Under the pieces are notes generated by a model. It had not been told where the DNA came from and ran no database searches. It was given only the letters and a program-made list of their open reading frames with translations. From the NCBI GenBank assembly GCA_024639885.1, contig JAHEGD010000002.1:142844-205088 (forward strand): a stretch of DNA of 62,245 nt. The letters are read 5' to 3'. The position numbers were made by a program, and so were the translations under genes. The DNA is from Porticoccaceae bacterium (GTDB taxonomy: Bacteria > Pseudomonadota > Gammaproteobacteria > Pseudomonadales > Porticoccaceae). Each line of letters begins with the position of its first letter. The first letter of the stretch is position 1. Of the stretch, positions 43,354-53,812 are shown in pieces.

Positions 43354-43995
43354 ATGGCGGTCAAAGTAAAAATTTGCGGGATCACCAGCCCGGCTCAGGC
43401 GCAGATGGTAGCGGCCGCCGGTGCCGACGCGCTCGGTGTGGTGCTCTACCCGCCGAGCCCGCGCGCGGTTGCGCTTGAGCGGGCAGTCGAGATAGCCGCC
43501 GCCAGCGGGCCGTTTTGCCAGCTGGTGGCGCTGCTGGTCAACAGTGACCGCGCCGCTGTAGAGCAGGTGATCGAGCGGCTGCAGCCGGGCTTGTTGCAGT
43601 TTCACGGCGACGAGACAGCCGACTTTTGTGAGCAGTTTAACTACCCCTACATCCGCGCCATTCGGGTCAAGCCGGGCGATGATGTCGAGGCGCTGGCGAG
43701 CGGCTACCGGCGCGCCCGCGGGCTGCTGTTTGACGCCTGGGACGAGCGCCGCTTTGGCGGTACCGGCCAGCAGTTTGACTGGTCGCTGCTGCCGGCCGAG
43801 TGCCCGGCTCCGTTGATTTTGGCCGGCGGCTTAGCGCCCGACAATGTCGCCGCGGCGGTCGCCGCAGTGGCCCCTTATGCGGTCGATGTCAGCGGCGGGG
43901 TGGAGTCGGCGCCGGGGATTAAATGCCCGCAGCGGGTGGCCGCCTTTGTGGCTGCCGCCAAATCGGCTGACGCGGCGGCCGCCGGCGCAAACTAA
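43354..43995 (+). CDS. trpF: Phosphoribosylanthranilate isomerase
   Basis: Amadori rearrangement in tryptophan biosynthesis; single TIM barrel. Catalytic Cys in VKICGITSPAQ at the N-terminus and catalytic Asp in LLFDAWDERRFGGTG; phosphate site LAGGLAPDNVAAAV and DVSGGVESAPGIK. 213 aa. No trpA or trpB is attached, as in Pseudomonas, where trpF sits alone between truA and accD. Confidence 0.96.
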   Translation: MAVKVKICGITSPAQAQMVAAAGADALGVVLYPPSPRAVALERAVEIAAASGPFCQLVALLVNSDRAAVEQVIERLQPGLLQFHGDETADFCEQFNYPYIRAIRVKPGDDVEALASGYRRARGLLFDAWDERRFGGTGQQFDWSLLPAECPAPLILAGGLAPDNVAAAVAAVAPYAVDVSGGVESAPGIKCPQRVAAFVAAAKSADAAAAGAN

Positions 43996-43998
43996 AGC

Positions 43999-44022
43999 GC
44001 CCGCCATGCTAGAATGGCGGGC
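43999..44022. other. Hairpin between trpF and accD
   Basis: GCCCGCCAT and ATGGCGGGC form a perfect 9-bp stem over a 6-nt loop with no T run, so it is not a standard terminator. TAGAAT at 44010-44015, in the loop and right arm, resembles a -10 box that could serve accD. Confidence 0.5.
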
Positions 44023-44059
44023 TGGAATTCGAGTCATCTGAACAGATAGGAAGTGGTCA

Positions 44060-44962
44060 ATGAGCTGGTTGGAGAGAATCAAACCGAAGGGGCCGGCGAC
44101 GGCCAAGGCGACCCGCAGCGGCGGTGTCCCAGAGGGGCTCTGGAAGAAGTGCCCGAAGTGCACCGCGCCGCTCTACCGCCCAGAGCTGGAGCGCAACCTC
44201 GATGTCTGCCCCAAGTGCGACCACCACATGCGTATCGGCGCGCGGCGTCGGCTGGATATCTTCCTCGACCGCGACGGCCGCGAAGAGCTCGCCACCGAGG
44301 TCGAGCCGGTCGACCAGCTCAAGTTTAAAGACGTTAAAAAATACCGCGACCGGCTCAGCGACGCACAGAAACAGACCGGCGAGCGCGACGCACTGGTGGC
44401 GATGAAGGGCACCCTGCACGGCAACCCGATTGTCGCGGTCGCCTTCGAGTTCTCGTTCCACGGCGGCTCGATGGGCTATGCGGTCGGTGAAAAGTTTACC
44501 CGCGCTGCCAAATTGGCGCTGGAGAGCGGCTGCCCGCTGGTCTGCTTCTCGGCGACCGGCGGTGCGCGCATGCAAGAGGCGTTGATCTCGCTGATGCAGA
44601 TGGCCAAGACCAGCGCCATTATCGAACGACTCAAACAGGCCGGCGTCCCCTATGTTTCGTTTATGACCGACCCGGTCTACGGCGGCGTATCGGCCAGCCT
44701 GGCGATGCTGGGTGACCTCAACATGGCCGAGCCGGGCGCGCGCGCCGGCTTTGCCGGCCCCAACATTATCGAGCAGACCATCCGCCAGAAGTTGCCGAAG
44801 GGCTTTCAGCGCAGCGAGTTTCTGCTCGAGCACGGCCACATCGATATGATCGTCGCCCGCGACCAGATCCGCGATCAGTTGGCGCGCCTGCTGGCCAAGC
44901 TGCAGGGGCTGCCCAACCCCGTTGGCGACCAAGTTGCCGACGAGTCGGCCGCCGGTGGCTAA
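44060..44962 (+). CDS. accD: Acetyl-CoA carboxylase carboxyltransferase subunit beta
   Basis: Zinc-ribbon-bearing half of the carboxyltransferase that makes malonyl-CoA. Zn cysteines CPKC and CPKC at residues ~33-57, then the crotonase-like domain with [23 protein letters not shown], and the [12 protein letters not shown] oxyanion region. 300 aa. AGGAAG ribosome binding site. The folC start lies within its last codons. Confidence 0.97.
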   Translation: MSWLERIKPKGPATAKATRSGGVPEGLWKKCPKCTAPLYRPELERNLDVCPKCDHHMRIGARRRLDIFLDRDGREELATEVEPVDQLKFKDVKKYRDRLSDAQKQTGERDALVAMKGTLHGNPIVAVAFEFSFHGGSMGYAVGEKFTRAAKLALESGCPLVCFSATGGARMQEALISLMQMAKTSAIIERLKQAGVPYVSFMTDPVYGGVSASLAMLGDLNMAEPGARAGFAGPNIIEQTIRQKLPKGFQRSEFLLEHGHIDMIVARDQIRDQLARLLAKLQGLPNPVGDQVADESAAGG

Positions 44963-46223
44963 CACTGCCCTAGCGCAGTGGCTAGAGCGGCTGCAGGCCG
45001 CCCACCCGGTAGAGATTGAGCTCGGTTTAGAACGGGTAGCGGCGGTCTGGCAACGGCTGGCTGGTGAGCAGGGCTGGCCGCTGTCGTTTGGCGACCTGCC
45101 GGTGGTGTCGGTGGCGGGTACCAACGGCAAGGGCTCGACGGTTGCCGCTATCGAAGCGCTGGCGCTCGGCCACGGCCTGCGGGTCGGCTGCTACACCTCG
45201 CCGCACCTGCTGCGCTTTAACGAGCGCATTCGGCTCTCCGGCAGCGAGATCGATGACGCCCAGCTGGTTGCCGCGCTCGACCGGGTAGATCGCGCCCGCG
45301 ACGGCGTGCCGCTGACCTTTTTTGAACACACGACACTCGCCGCACTCGCTATCTTTGCCAGTGCGCCGCTCGATCTTATCGTGCTCGAAGTCGGCCTCGG
45401 CGGCCGTCTCGACGCGGTCAATATCATCGACGCCGACGTCGCCGTGGTCACCTCGATCGACCTGGACCATCAGAGTTTTCTCGGCAACAGCCGCGCCGCG
45501 ATCGCCGTCGAGAAGCTGGGCATCGCCCGCGCTGGCCGGCCGCTGCTGATCGGCGAAGCCGACCACCCGGATGGCTTCGCCGCCGCGGTTGCCGCCACCG
45601 CGGCAGAGCCACACTGGGTTGGCGAGGCGTTTAGCTGCACAGTCGACGGCGACCAGTGGCGCTACCGGGACGCCGGCATTGAGATCGGGCCGCTGCCGCG
45701 CAGCGCGCTGCTGCCGATCAATCTCGCGCTCGGGCTGGCTGCCTACCGCCAGCTCGGTCTGGCGTTTATGGCCGACACCGCCACTGCCGCACTGGCCCGC
45801 GCCGGGGTGGTTGGCCGCCAGCAGCGACTCACTTGGCGCGGCCGCCAGCTGCTGCTGGATGTCGCCCACAACCCGGCCGGCTGCCGCCAGCTGGCGGCCA
45901 CCTTGGCCGGCCTCGACCAGCCGGCGGTGGCGGTCGCCTCGGCGTTTGCCGACAAAGATTTCGCCGCCATGGTGGCGCCATTGCGCGGCCTGATAGGGCG
46001 CTGGTGGGTGGCGCCGATCGCCGCCAATCCGCGCGCCGCCGACGCCCCTATGCTCGCCCAACTGATATACAATGGCGGCTCGCAAGCGGACGCTGTCGCC
46101 AGTCTCGGCGAGGCGTTGCGGGCCGCGGTGGCAGAGTCGCCGCCAGAGAGTTTAATCGTGGTACTGGGGTCGTTCATGGTGGTCGCAGAAATTCTCAAAG
46201 AGATCGGTGAGGGGGTGGCGTGA
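44955..46223 (+). CDS. folC: Dihydrofolate synthase/folylpolyglutamate synthase
   Basis: Mur-ligase-like ATP enzyme adding glutamate to dihydropteroate and folates. ATP loop [15 protein letters not shown] near residue 55, [25 protein letters not shown] (metal/ATP region), [11 protein letters not shown], and C-terminal [17 protein letters not shown] at 44955 ([14 protein letters not shown]) matches family N-termini and overlaps the accD stop by 8 bp. A TTG at 44922 would add 11 residues. 422 aa. Confidence 0.94.
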   Translation: MANTALAQWLERLQAAHPVEIELGLERVAAVWQRLAGEQGWPLSFGDLPVVSVAGTNGKGSTVAAIEALALGHGLRVGCYTSPHLLRFNERIRLSGSEIDDAQLVAALDRVDRARDGVPLTFFEHTTLAALAIFASAPLDLIVLEVGLGGRLDAVNIIDADVAVVTSIDLDHQSFLGNSRAAIAVEKLGIARAGRPLLIGEADHPDGFAAAVAATAAEPHWVGEAFSCTVDGDQWRYRDAGIEIGPLPRSALLPINLALGLAAYRQLGLAFMADTATAALARAGVVGRQQRLTWRGRQLLLDVAHNPAGCRQLAATLAGLDQPAVAVASAFADKDFAAMVAPLRGLIGRWWVAPIAANPRAADAPMLAQLIYNGGSQADAVASLGEALRAAVAESPPESLIVVLGSFMVVAEILKEIGEGVA

Positions 46224-46693
46224 GCTACGAGCTGCGCCGGCGTCTGGTCGGCATTTTGGTGCTCACCGCGCTCGGTCTGGTGGTGATCCCGCTGCTGTTT
46301 GACTTCAGCCGGGCGGTGCCGCTCGACCAGCGCAGCCAGATCCCCACCGCACCGGCGGCGCCAACGGTGCTCATCGAAGCCGACCTGCGCCCGCAGCTGC
46401 TCGACCAAGCCACCGCACCGGCACCGATTTTTGAAACCACCGAGCCGACCGCCAACGCGCGCGGCTACGTGATTCAATTTGGCAGTTACCCAGACCCAGA
46501 GACCGCTGAGACCAAGCGCGCCGGCCTGTTTGCCGACGGCTATAAAGTCTATCTGCGCCGCGTCGCGGTCGACGGCGAGTTTACCCACCGGGTATTGGTC
46601 GGCCCGCTGCTCGACAAGGCCGAGGCGCAGGCGCTGGAGCGCCAGCTCAACAGCCAATACGGGGTCACCAGCTTGTTGCGGGCGCTGCAGTGA
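46220..46693 (+). CDS. dedD: DedD-like SPOR-domain protein
   Basis: Inner-membrane division protein with one N-terminal helix (RRLVGILVLTALGLVVIPLLF), a Pro/Thr-rich periplasmic linker, and a C-terminal SPOR domain at residues ~83-157 (YVIQFGSYPDPETAETKRAGL, HRVLVGPLLDKAEAQALERQL) that binds denuded septal glycan. 157 aa, shorter than the E. coli protein. GTG start overlaps the folC stop (GTGA). Gene order folC-dedD-cvpA-purF is conserved in gammaproteobacteria. Confidence 0.9.
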   Translation: MSYELRRRLVGILVLTALGLVVIPLLFDFSRAVPLDQRSQIPTAPAAPTVLIEADLRPQLLDQATAPAPIFETTEPTANARGYVIQFGSYPDPETAETKRAGLFADGYKVYLRRVAVDGEFTHRVLVGPLLDKAEAQALERQLNSQYGVTSLLRALQ

Positions 46694-46698
46694 GCGCG

Positions 46699-47187
46699 AT
46701 GGCCACCGTCGACTGGATCATCATCGCCATCATTGCGATTTCGGCTGGGGTCAGCGCGGTCCGTGGGTTTGTCAAAGAGGCGTTCTCACTGACCCTGTGG
46801 CTGGCGGCATTTGTAGTCGCCAGCTGGCTGCGCGAGGACGTCGCACCGCTGTTCAGCGCCTGGATCGAGCTCGCTTCGCTGCGCTCGGCGGCCGCTTGGC
46901 TGGCGGTCTTGGTGGCGGTGCTGTTGGCCGGTGCGATAGTTAACTACCTGCTCGGTAGGCTGGTCACAGCGACCGGGCTGAGCGGCACCGACCGCCTGCT
47001 CGGGCTGCTGTTTGGCACCTTGCGCGGCGCGCTAATTGTGCTCGCTGGCACCGTGTTGCTGCCGCAGATGCTGCCGGTAGAAGAGGATTTATGGTGGAAG
47101 GATTCGCAAATTATCCCGCTGTTTAGGCAGTTTGAAGGGTGGGGTATCGAGCTCTATTACACAGTTAAATCTTGGATCTGGGAGTAA
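46699..47187 (+). CDS. cvpA: CvpA-family membrane protein
   Basis: Four hydrophobic helices, beginning MATVDWIIIAIIAISAGVS and including the conserved RGFVKEAFSLTLWLAAF, SLRSAAAWLAVLVAVLLAGA and DRLLGLLFGTLRGALIVLAG. Known for colicin V production and envelope stress tolerance. The ATG at 46699 gives a family-like N-terminus; the GTG at 46690 overlapping the dedD stop is an alternative. 162 aa. purF begins 9 bp later. Confidence 0.93.
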   Translation: MATVDWIIIAIIAISAGVSAVRGFVKEAFSLTLWLAAFVVASWLREDVAPLFSAWIELASLRSAAAWLAVLVAVLLAGAIVNYLLGRLVTATGLSGTDRLLGLLFGTLRGALIVLAGTVLLPQMLPVEEDLWWKDSQIIPLFRQFEGWGIELYYTVKSWIWE

Positions 47188-47196
47188 CAACAGGCA

Positions 47197-48726
47197 ATGT
47201 GCGGCGTAGTCGGTATATCAGCGGGATCAGGTGTCAACACACAGTTGTATGACGCCCTGACCATCCTCCAGCACCGCGGCCAAGACGCCGCCGGCATTGT
47301 CACCGAGGCCAACGGCGAGCTGCACCAGTGCAAAGATGTCGGGCTGGCCAAAGATGTCTTTCGCCAGCGCGACATGGAGCGGCTGGTCGGCAACAAAGGG
47401 ATCGGCCACGTCCGCTACCCGACGGCCGGCAGTTCCGGCCCGGCGTTGGCCCAGCCGTTCTATGTCAACTCGCCATACGGCATCTGTATGGCCCACAACG
47501 GTAACCTGACCAACTCCGACGAGCTGCGCGAGCATATCTTCCGCGCCGATCTGCGCCACCTCAACACCGATTCCGACAGCGAGGTGCTGCTCAACGTATT
47601 CGCCCACGAGCTGCAGCGCCAGGGCAAGTTGGTGCCCAGCGCCGACGACGTCTTTGCCGCGGTAACCGCCACCCATCAGCGCTGTGTCGGCGCCTACGCG
47701 GTGGTCGGGTTGATCGCCAGCTACGGGCTGTTTGCGTTCCGCGATGTCTACGGTATCCGCCCGCTCTGTTTTGGTGTGCGTCACGGCGAGAGCGGCAATG
47801 AGTATGCGGTCGCCTCGGAGAGCGTGGTGCTCGACTCGCTCGGTTTTGCCGTGGTGCGCGATTTGGCACCCGGCGAGGCGCTCTACGTCGACGGCGATGG
47901 TGAGCTGCACCTGCAGCAGTGCGCAGCGCACAGCGAGCTGGTGCCGTGCATCTTTGAGCACGTCTACTTTGCCCGCCCCGATTCGATGATTGACAATATC
48001 TCGGTCTACAAGAGCCGCCTGCGAATGGGCGAGAAGCTCGCCGAGAAGGTGCTCCGCGAGCGCCCCGACCACGACATTGATGTGGTGATTCCGATCCCCG
48101 ACACCAGCCGCGTGTCGGCCCAGGCGATGGCCGAGACGCTCGGCATCAAGCTGCGCGAAGGGTTCATGAAAAACCGCTACATCGGTCGCACCTTCATCAT
48201 GCCCGGCCAGACCCAGCGCAAAAAGTCGGTACGCCAGAAGCTCAACGCGGTCAAACTCGAGTTTCAGGGCAAGAATGTGATGCTGGTCGACGACTCGATC
48301 GTCCGCGGCACCACCTCTAAAGAGATTATTCAGATGGCCCGCGACGCCGGCGCCGCCAAAGTTTATATGGCTTCGGCAGCGCCCGGTGTGCGCTACCCGA
48401 ACGTCTACGGCATCGACATGCCGTCCGCCAAAGAGCTGATCGCCCACGGCCGCAGCGACGCGGAGGTCGGCGAGATTATCGGTGCCGACTGGATTGTCTA
48501 TCAAGACCTCGACGACCTAGTAGCGGCCGCTGCCGAGGGCAGCGATGCGGTCGAGCGGTTCGAGTGCTCGGTGTTTAACGGCGAGTACATTACCGGCGAC
48601 GTCGACGCCGCCTACCTCGATGAGCTCGAGCAGTCGCGCAACGACCACGCCCAGAGCACTCGCGGCGCGGCCACCGCCAACGCCCGGCAGAATCAGGTGG
48701 TCGGCATTCACAACATCCGCTCGTGA
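47197..48726 (+). CDS. purF: Amidophosphoribosyltransferase
   Basis: First committed step of purine biosynthesis: makes phosphoribosylamine from PRPP and glutamine. N-terminal MCGVVGI with Cys2 as the glutaminase nucleophile, [23 protein letters not shown]-binding motif [16 protein letters not shown] near residue 365. 509 aa, the E. coli type (no propeptide). Ends 14 bp before metZ. Confidence 0.97.
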   Translation: MCGVVGISAGSGVNTQLYDALTILQHRGQDAAGIVTEANGELHQCKDVGLAKDVFRQRDMERLVGNKGIGHVRYPTAGSSGPALAQPFYVNSPYGICMAHNGNLTNSDELREHIFRADLRHLNTDSDSEVLLNVFAHELQRQGKLVPSADDVFAAVTATHQRCVGAYAVVGLIASYGLFAFRDVYGIRPLCFGVRHGESGNEYAVASESVVLDSLGFAVVRDLAPGEALYVDGDGELHLQQCAAHSELVPCIFEHVYFARPDSMIDNISVYKSRLRMGEKLAEKVLRERPDHDIDVVIPIPDTSRVSAQAMAETLGIKLREGFMKNRYIGRTFIMPGQTQRKKSVRQKLNAVKLEFQGKNVMLVDDSIVRGTTSKEIIQMARDAGAAKVYMASAAPGVRYPNVYGIDMPSAKELIAHGRSDAEVGEIIGADWIVYQDLDDLVAAAAEGSDAVERFECSVFNGEYITGDVDAAYLDELEQSRNDHAQSTRGAATANARQNQVVGIHNIRS

Positions 48727-48740
48727 GAGCCGAGGAGCCC

Positions 48741-49925
48741 ATGAACGACGACAACCACTACCGGCCCGACACCCTCGCGGTGCGCGCCGGCCAGCGCCGC
48801 AGCGCTGAACGCGAGCACTCCGAGGCGCTGTTCCTCACCTCTAGCTACGTATTTGACGACGCCGCCTCGGCGGCCGCTCACTTCGCCAACGAAGTGGAAG
48901 GTAACGTCTACTCGCGCTACACCAACCCGACCGTGCGCAACTTTGAAGAGCGCTTGGCCGCGTTGGAGGGGGCTGAAAAAGCGGTCGCCACCAGCTCTGG
49001 GATGGCGGCGATCATGGCGATCGTGATGGGCCATCTCAAGCAGGGCGACCAGATCATCTGCTCGCGCGATGTATTCGGTTCCACCCACGTGCTGCTCGAA
49101 AAGACCATTGCCAAGTTTGGTGTCGAGGTCGCCTACGTACCGCTCGCCGACCTCGACGCGTGGCGCGCTGCGCTGCAGCCCAATACCAAGCTGCTCTACT
49201 GCGAGACGCCCTCCAACCCGCTCGCCGAAGTGGGTGATATCGCTGCGCTGGCCGAGATCGCCCACGCTGGCGGTGCGCTGCTGGCGGTCGACAACTGCTT
49301 CTGTACGCCGGCGCTACAGCAGCCGCTCAAGTGGGGTGCCGATTTAGTCATCCACTCGGCGACCAAGTTTATCGACGGCCAGGGCCGCTGTCTGGGCGGT
49401 GCGGTGGTCGGCAGCCGCGAGCTGCTCGAGCCGGTGCTCGGCTTTGTGCGCTCGGCCGGCCCCACCATGAGCCCGTTCAACGCCTGGGTCTTTCTCAAGG
49501 GGTTGGAGACACTCAAGCTGCGGATGCGCGCCCACTGCGCGAGCGCCGCGGCGTTGGCAGCATGGCTGGTGGCGCAGCCGCAAGTCGAAAAAGTCTACTA
49601 CGCCGGGCTGCCCGACCACCCCGGTCACGCGCTGGCCGCCAAGCAGCAGAGCGGCTTTGGTGCGGTGGTAGGTTTTGTCGTCAAGGGTGGCCGCAGCGCT
49701 GCCTGGCAGGTGATCGACGGCTGCCGGTTGCTGTCGCTGACCGCCAACCTCGGCGACACCAAAACCACCATCGTCCACCCGGCGACCACCACCCACGGCC
49801 GTCTCAGCGACGACAGCCGCGCCGCCGCCGGCATCGTCGACGGGCTGATCCGGGTGTCGGTCGGGCTTGAGGACATCGCCGATATTCAAGCCGATTTGGC
49901 CGCGGCACTGGCTGGGCTGGGTTGA
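48741..49925 (+). CDS. metZ: O-succinylhomoserine sulfhydrylase
   Basis: PLP enzyme that makes homocysteine from O-succinylhomoserine and sulfide. [48 protein letters not shown] and the PLP lysine in [12 protein letters not shown] (near residue 205) are family marks; [20 protein letters not shown] follows. ATG at 48741 has GAGGAG upstream and is chosen over the GTG at 48723. 394 aa. Location after purF is the same as in Pseudomonas. Confidence 0.94.
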   Translation: MNDDNHYRPDTLAVRAGQRRSAEREHSEALFLTSSYVFDDAASAAAHFANEVEGNVYSRYTNPTVRNFEERLAALEGAEKAVATSSGMAAIMAIVMGHLKQGDQIICSRDVFGSTHVLLEKTIAKFGVEVAYVPLADLDAWRAALQPNTKLLYCETPSNPLAEVGDIAALAEIAHAGGALLAVDNCFCTPALQQPLKWGADLVIHSATKFIDGQGRCLGGAVVGSRELLEPVLGFVRSAGPTMSPFNAWVFLKGLETLKLRMRAHCASAAALAAWLVAQPQVEKVYYAGLPDHPGHALAAKQQSGFGAVVGFVVKGGRSAAWQVIDGCRLLSLTANLGDTKTTIVHPATTTHGRLSDDSRAAAGIVDGLIRVSVGLEDIADIQADLAAALAGLG

Positions 49926-50527
49926 GCGTGGAGAGCTACCCGGCTGGCACGCTAGTCGACCCACAGCAGCCGCTGAGCGGTCGCCACTGGGTCAACCAGA
50001 GCCAGTATCTGCCCCCCTTTGCAGCCGACAGCGACTGGCTGCTGGTCGGCATGGGCTGCTTCTGGGGCGCCGAACGGGTCTACTGGCAGCTGCCCGGTGT
50101 GGTGACTACCGCAGTCGGCTACGCCGGCGGGGCGCGGCCGCATCCCAGTTACCAGCAGGTCTGCAGCGGCGCCACTGGCCACGCCGAGGTGGTGTTGGTG
50201 GTCTACCGCCCGGCGCAGCTATCGCTGCGCGAACTGCTCAGTCCATTTTGGGAGCGCCACGACCCCACCCAGGGGATGCGCCAAGGCAATGATATCGGCA
50301 GCCAGTACCGCTCGATGATCGGCTGCCGCACCGCCGCTCAGCTGGCCGGGGCCACGGTACTGGCCGATGAGATGCAGGTTCAGCTCAGCCAGCTCGGCTA
50401 CGGCGCAATCACCACCGAGATCGGTATGGCGGCACCGTTTTACTACGCCGAGGAGTACCATCAGCAGTACCTCGCCAAAAACCCCGACGGCTACTGTGGG
50501 CTGCGCGGTACTGGTCTCAGCTGTTGA
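49922..50527 (+). CDS. msrA: Peptide-methionine (S)-S-oxide reductase
   Basis: Repairs methionine-S-sulfoxide in proteins. Catalytic motif [17 protein letters not shown] near residue 43, [26 protein letters not shown], and GSQYRSMI. Resolving Cys residues are likely in the C-terminal [13 protein letters not shown], as in E. coli MsrA. 201 aa. The start is TTG overlapping the metZ stop (TTGA), or GTG at 49928; the TTG gives the MS-beginning typical of the family. Coupling to a methionine gene makes functional sense. Confidence 0.92.
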   Translation: MSVESYPAGTLVDPQQPLSGRHWVNQSQYLPPFAADSDWLLVGMGCFWGAERVYWQLPGVVTTAVGYAGGARPHPSYQQVCSGATGHAEVVLVVYRPAQLSLRELLSPFWERHDPTQGMRQGNDIGSQYRSMIGCRTAAQLAGATVLADEMQVQLSQLGYGAITTEIGMAAPFYYAEEYHQQYLAKNPDGYCGLRGTGLSC

Positions 50528-50562
50528 TTGCCGGCCAGCCGCAGTGCGGTGGCCATTAAACG

Positions 50563-50591
50563 AAAAAACCCGGCCAGTGCCGGGTTTTTTT
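50563..50591. terminator. Bidirectional intrinsic terminator
   Basis: Stem AAAACCCGGC (50565-50574) with GCCGGGTTTT (50579-50588), loop CAGT, T7 on the plus strand and a matching A6 on the left for the minus strand. It separates the end of the leuC-msrA run from the convergent enoyl-CoA hydratase. Confidence 0.93.
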
Positions 50592-50616
50592 GGGTAGGTG
50601 ATGATCGGTTGCTCGG

Positions 50617-51354
50617 CTAGCGGCCGAGCACTTTGTTGAACGCCGCGCGGGTCTCATCGCTGCTTAGCGTTGCCATAAACGCCGCGCCCTCGACTTTAAT
50701 GCGCGCCTCGATCGGCTCGATCGGGCGGCGCAGCAGCGCTTTGGTCTCGATCAGTGCCGGGCGCAGTTTGCCGGCCAGCTTCTCGGCAACTTCGTTGACT
50801 TTGGCGTCGAGCTCATCTGGGGTTACCACCGCGTTGATCAACCGCGCCTGTAGAGCGGTGGCGGCGTCAAACTTGTCGCCGAGCAGCAGCATTTCGGCGG
50901 CCATCGGGTTGCCGGCCAGCTGCGGCAGCAGCTGTGTTGAGCCGAACTCGGGGCGCAGGTTGAGGTTGATAAACGGCATCATAAACAGGCTGCGGTCGGT
51001 GGCGTAGATAAAGTCGCAGTGCGGCAGTAGGGTGGTGCCGATGCCGACCGCGAAGCCATCAACTGCGGCGACCAGCGGCAGCGGGCACTCGAGCAGCGCC
51101 ATCATAAATTTGAACACCGGCGCATCCAGATCGGTGGGCGGCTCTTCAAGAAAGTCGACCAGGTCGTTGCCGGCCGAGAAGTCGCGGCCGCCTTTGATGA
51201 CCACCACTTTGAGCGACTCGTCGCTGGCGGCGGCGCGCAGTGCGTCGCCCATCTTGGTGTACATGGCGCGGGTGACGGCGTTCTTCTTGCTGGCGCGGTT
51301 GAGGGCGATGGTAAGGATCGCACCTTGCTGGCTGATGGCGATATCGTCGGTCAT
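50617..51354 (-). CDS. Enoyl-CoA hydratase/isomerase family protein
   Basis: Crotonase-fold enzyme acting on acyl-CoAs. Oxyanion-hole segments GGRDFSAGNDLVDF and AAVDGFAVGIGTTLLPHCDF, and one acidic active-site candidate in NLRPEFGSTQLLPQLAG. Only this Glu is clear, which fits isomerase-type or side-chain enzymes as well as hydratases. 245 aa; ATG with AGGAG upstream. Monocistronic between a terminator and the transporter operon. Confidence 0.87.
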   Translation of the reverse strand: MTDDIAISQQGAILTIALNRASKKNAVTRAMYTKMGDALRAAASDESLKVVVIKGGRDFSAGNDLVDFLEEPPTDLDAPVFKFMMALLECPLPLVAAVDGFAVGIGTTLLPHCDFIYATDRSLFMMPFINLNLRPEFGSTQLLPQLAGNPMAAEMLLLGDKFDAATALQARLINAVVTPDELDAKVNEVAEKLAGKLRPALIETKALLRRPIEPIEARIKVEGAAFMATLSSDETRAAFNKVLGR

Positions 51355-51455
51355 GCTCTGCTCCTGTGTCGGTCGGTTAATTGAGTTCAGTATACCCAGT
51401 TGGGCGTGCCGGCAGCAGCCCAGACGGCGACTGCAGAGTCGCGTTCTTGGGGCGC

Positions 51456-52997
51456 TTAAATCGACAGCGTGGCGGCCAGTAGGCGCTTCGTATAAGGGTG
51501 CTGGGGCGCTTGCCAGAGCTGTTCGGCGCTGTTCTGCTCGACAATGCGACCGGCCTCCATCACCGCCACCCGGTCGGCGATTGAGCGCACCACGGCGAGG
51601 TCGTGGGAGATAAACAGCAGCGCCAGCTGGTGGTCGCTGACGAGCCGCTGCAGCAGTTGCAAAATCTCCGCCTGAATCGACAGGTCCAGCGCCGAGACCG
51701 CCTCGTCAGCGACTAAAAATTGCGGCCGGCAGGCCAGCGCACGGCCGATCGCGACCCGCTGGCGCTGGCCGCCGGAGAGCTGGCTGGGCAGCCGCGTCAG
51801 CAGTGCAGTCGGCAGCTCCACCTGGTCGGCGAGCGCAGCCACCTGCGCGGCCAGCGCCGCCGCGCGCCAACCGCCGTGTAGGCGGATTGGCTCGGCTAGG
51901 GTCGCAGCGACCGTCTGGCGGGGGTTGAGCGAGGCCAGCGGGTCTTGAAACACCAGCTGCAGTGCGGCCCGCTGGGCGCCAGTGAGCTGGCCGGCGAGCA
52001 GCGGTTGGCCGTCAAACTGCAGAGACCCTGCGCTGGTCGGCAGCAGCCCGAGCAGGGCGCGGCCGAGTGTCGATTTGCCCGAGCCAGATTCGCCGACCAG
52101 GCCGACGATCTCGCCGCGGCCGACGGTTAGGCTGGCGCGATCGACCACCAGTTTGCGCTGGCGACCGCTGCCGCGCATCACCTGCAGCTGCTCGGCGGCG
52201 ATCAGCGCGCGGCCGGCAGCAGGGGGGTGGCCGCTGCGCGGCTGCGGCAGCGCCGCCAACAGCTGCGCCGTGTAGGGGTGGCCGGGCTGGCGGAACAGCT
52301 GCGCGGGTGGACCGCCGTCGACCTGCTCGCCGTGGCGCATCACCACCACGTGGTCGGCGGCGGCGGCGACCACCGCGAGGTCGTGAGAGACCAGTATCAC
52401 CGCCAGCTTACGGTCGCTGGCGAGCCGTTTGAGCAGCGCCAGCAGCTGCGCCTGCACGGTGACATCGAGCGCGGTGGTCGGCTCATCGCAGATCAGCAAC
52501 TGCGGGTCGTTGACCAGCGCCATCGCTATCAGCACCCGCTGGCGCATACCGCCAGAAAACTGGTGCGGGTAGTCATCTAGCCGGCTGCTGGCAGCGCGGA
52601 TGCCGACCTCCTCGAGCAGATCGGCGGCGCGCTGGCGGGCCGGCAGCGGACCGCGGTAGTGCTCGCTAATCTGTGCGCCGATGGTCTGGAACGGGTTGAG
52701 CGCGCTCATCGGCTCTTGGCTGACCAAACCGATCTGAGTGCCCAGCAACCGGCGCCGCGCCTGCGGTTGCCCCAGCAGCGCTACACTGCCGTTGTAGTCG
52801 GCGCGCTCGGCGCTCACCACGGCGGCTGCGCTGGCGTCGAGCAGCCCGAGCAGAGCGAGCAGCGACACCGATTTGCCGGAGCCAGACTCGCCGATAATCG
52901 CCAGAGTCTGGCCGCTCTCAACCCGCAGCGAAAGTCCGCGGACCACCTCGCGGTCGGCCAGCCGGACAGTTAAGTTGTCTACCGCCAGCAGGCTCAT
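51456..52997 (-). CDS. Fused peptide ABC transporter ATPase (two ATPase domains, YejF-like)
   Basis: Two complete ABC ATPase domains in one chain, equivalent to DppD plus DppF. First domain: Walker [13 protein letters not shown], signature [15 protein letters not shown], Walker [12 protein letters not shown]. Second: [44 protein letters not shown] (Ala in place of the usual Pro after Glu). 513 aa, the length of YejF. It energises the second importer of this operon, whose membrane subunits precede it. The start overlaps the permease stop by 4 bp. Confidence 0.92.
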   Translation of the reverse strand: MSLLAVDNLTVRLADREVVRGLSLRVESGQTLAIIGESGSGKSVSLLALLGLLDASAAAVVSAERADYNGSVALLGQPQARRRLLGTQIGLVSQEPMSALNPFQTIGAQISEHYRGPLPARQRAADLLEEVGIRAASSRLDDYPHQFSGGMRQRVLIAMALVNDPQLLICDEPTTALDVTVQAQLLALLKRLASDRKLAVILVSHDLAVVAAAADHVVVMRHGEQVDGGPPAQLFRQPGHPYTAQLLAALPQPRSGHPPAAGRALIAAEQLQVMRGSGRQRKLVVDRASLTVGRGEIVGLVGESGSGKSTLGRALLGLLPTSAGSLQFDGQPLLAGQLTGAQRAALQLVFQDPLASLNPRQTVAATLAEPIRLHGGWRAAALAAQVAALADQVELPTALLTRLPSQLSGGQRQRVAIGRALACRPQFLVADEAVSALDLSIQAEILQLLQRLVSDHQLALLFISHDLAVVRSIADRVAVMEAGRIVEQNSAEQLWQAPQHPYTKRLLAATLSI

Positions 52998-53812
52998 CGG
53001 TCGCCACCGACAGCGCTACCTTCGAGCCGATCGCGCAGTCGGTCGCCGACTAGGTTGAGGCAGAGCAGCGTGGCGGTCAGCGCCAGCGCCGGGTAGAGCA
53101 GCAGCCACGGGTACTCTTCCATGGTCTCTACCCCTTGGTTGATCAGTAGCCCCCAGGAGGCGTCGGGCGGCTGGACACCGAGACCGAGAAACGACAGGAA
53201 CGCCTCGAGCAGCATCACACTGGGGATAGTCAGGGTGGTGTAGACGATAATTGGGCCGGCGCAGTTGGGCAGGATGTGGCGGGTGACGATCTGCCAGCGC
53301 GACAGGCCAAGGCAGCGCGCCGCCTCGATATAGTCACTGTGGACAATGGCGCGCACCTGAGCGCGGACAATGCGCGCCATGGTCAGCCACTCGACCGCGC
53401 CGATGGCGATAAATAGCAGCAGCAGGCTGCGCCCAAAGACCACCATCATCAGCACCACAAAAATAACAAACGGCAGCGCGTAGAGGGTGTCGACGATGCG
53501 CATCATTACCGCGTCTAGGCGGCCACCGACATAGCCGGCCACGGCCCCCCAGCTGACCCCGATTAGCAGCGCCACGGCGGTGGCGGTGAGCCCGACCAGC
53601 AGCGACAGCCGGCCGCCGTAGAGCAGCCGGGTGAGCAGGTCGCGACCAAAGATATCGGTGCCCAGCCAGTGCGCTACCGAGGGCGGCTGCGCGCCCAGCA
53701 ACAGCTGTTGGGCAGCCGGCGGGTAGGGGCTCAGCCACGGTGCCAGCAGGCAGGCCAGTGCGATAGCAGCGAGCAGCAGCAGCGGTAGGTTGTAGGTGAC
53801 CCGGCGCGCCAT
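52994..53812 (-). CDS. Peptide ABC transporter permease, DppC/YejE-type
   Basis: Inner-membrane permease with about six helices. N-terminal hydrophobic segment LLLLAAIALACLLAPWLSP, periplasmic LGTDIFGRDLLTRLLYGGR (a DppC-type hallmark), and the ATPase-contacting EAA-like loop EAARCLGLSRWQIVTRHILPN. 272 aa. Second permease of the second importer; overlaps the preceding permease by one base (TGATG). Confidence 0.92.
   Translation of the reverse strand: MARRVTYNLPLLLLAAIALACLLAPWLSPYPPAAQQLLLGAQPPSVAHWLGTDIFGRDLLTRLLYGGRLSLLVGLTATAVALLIGVSWGAVAGYVGGRLDAVMMRIVDTLYALPFVIFVVLMMVVFGRSLLLLFIAIGAVEWLTMARIVRAQVRAIVHSDYIEAARCLGLSRWQIVTRHILPNCAGPIIVYTTLTIPSVMLLEAFLSFLGLGVQPPDASWGLLINQGVETMEEYPWLLLYPALALTATLLCLNLVGDRLRDRLEGSAVGGDR

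Noticed and set aside
47227-48504. 425-codon frame antisense to purF
   Set aside because: purF is complete with all catalytic motifs; the antisense frame shows no recognisable domain and a His/Asp/Val-rich shadow composition.
36893-48726. leuC-to-purF block as a novel cluster
   Set aside because: This order is the conserved chromosomal arrangement in Pseudomonas-like gammaproteobacteria; only the short FimV is unusual.
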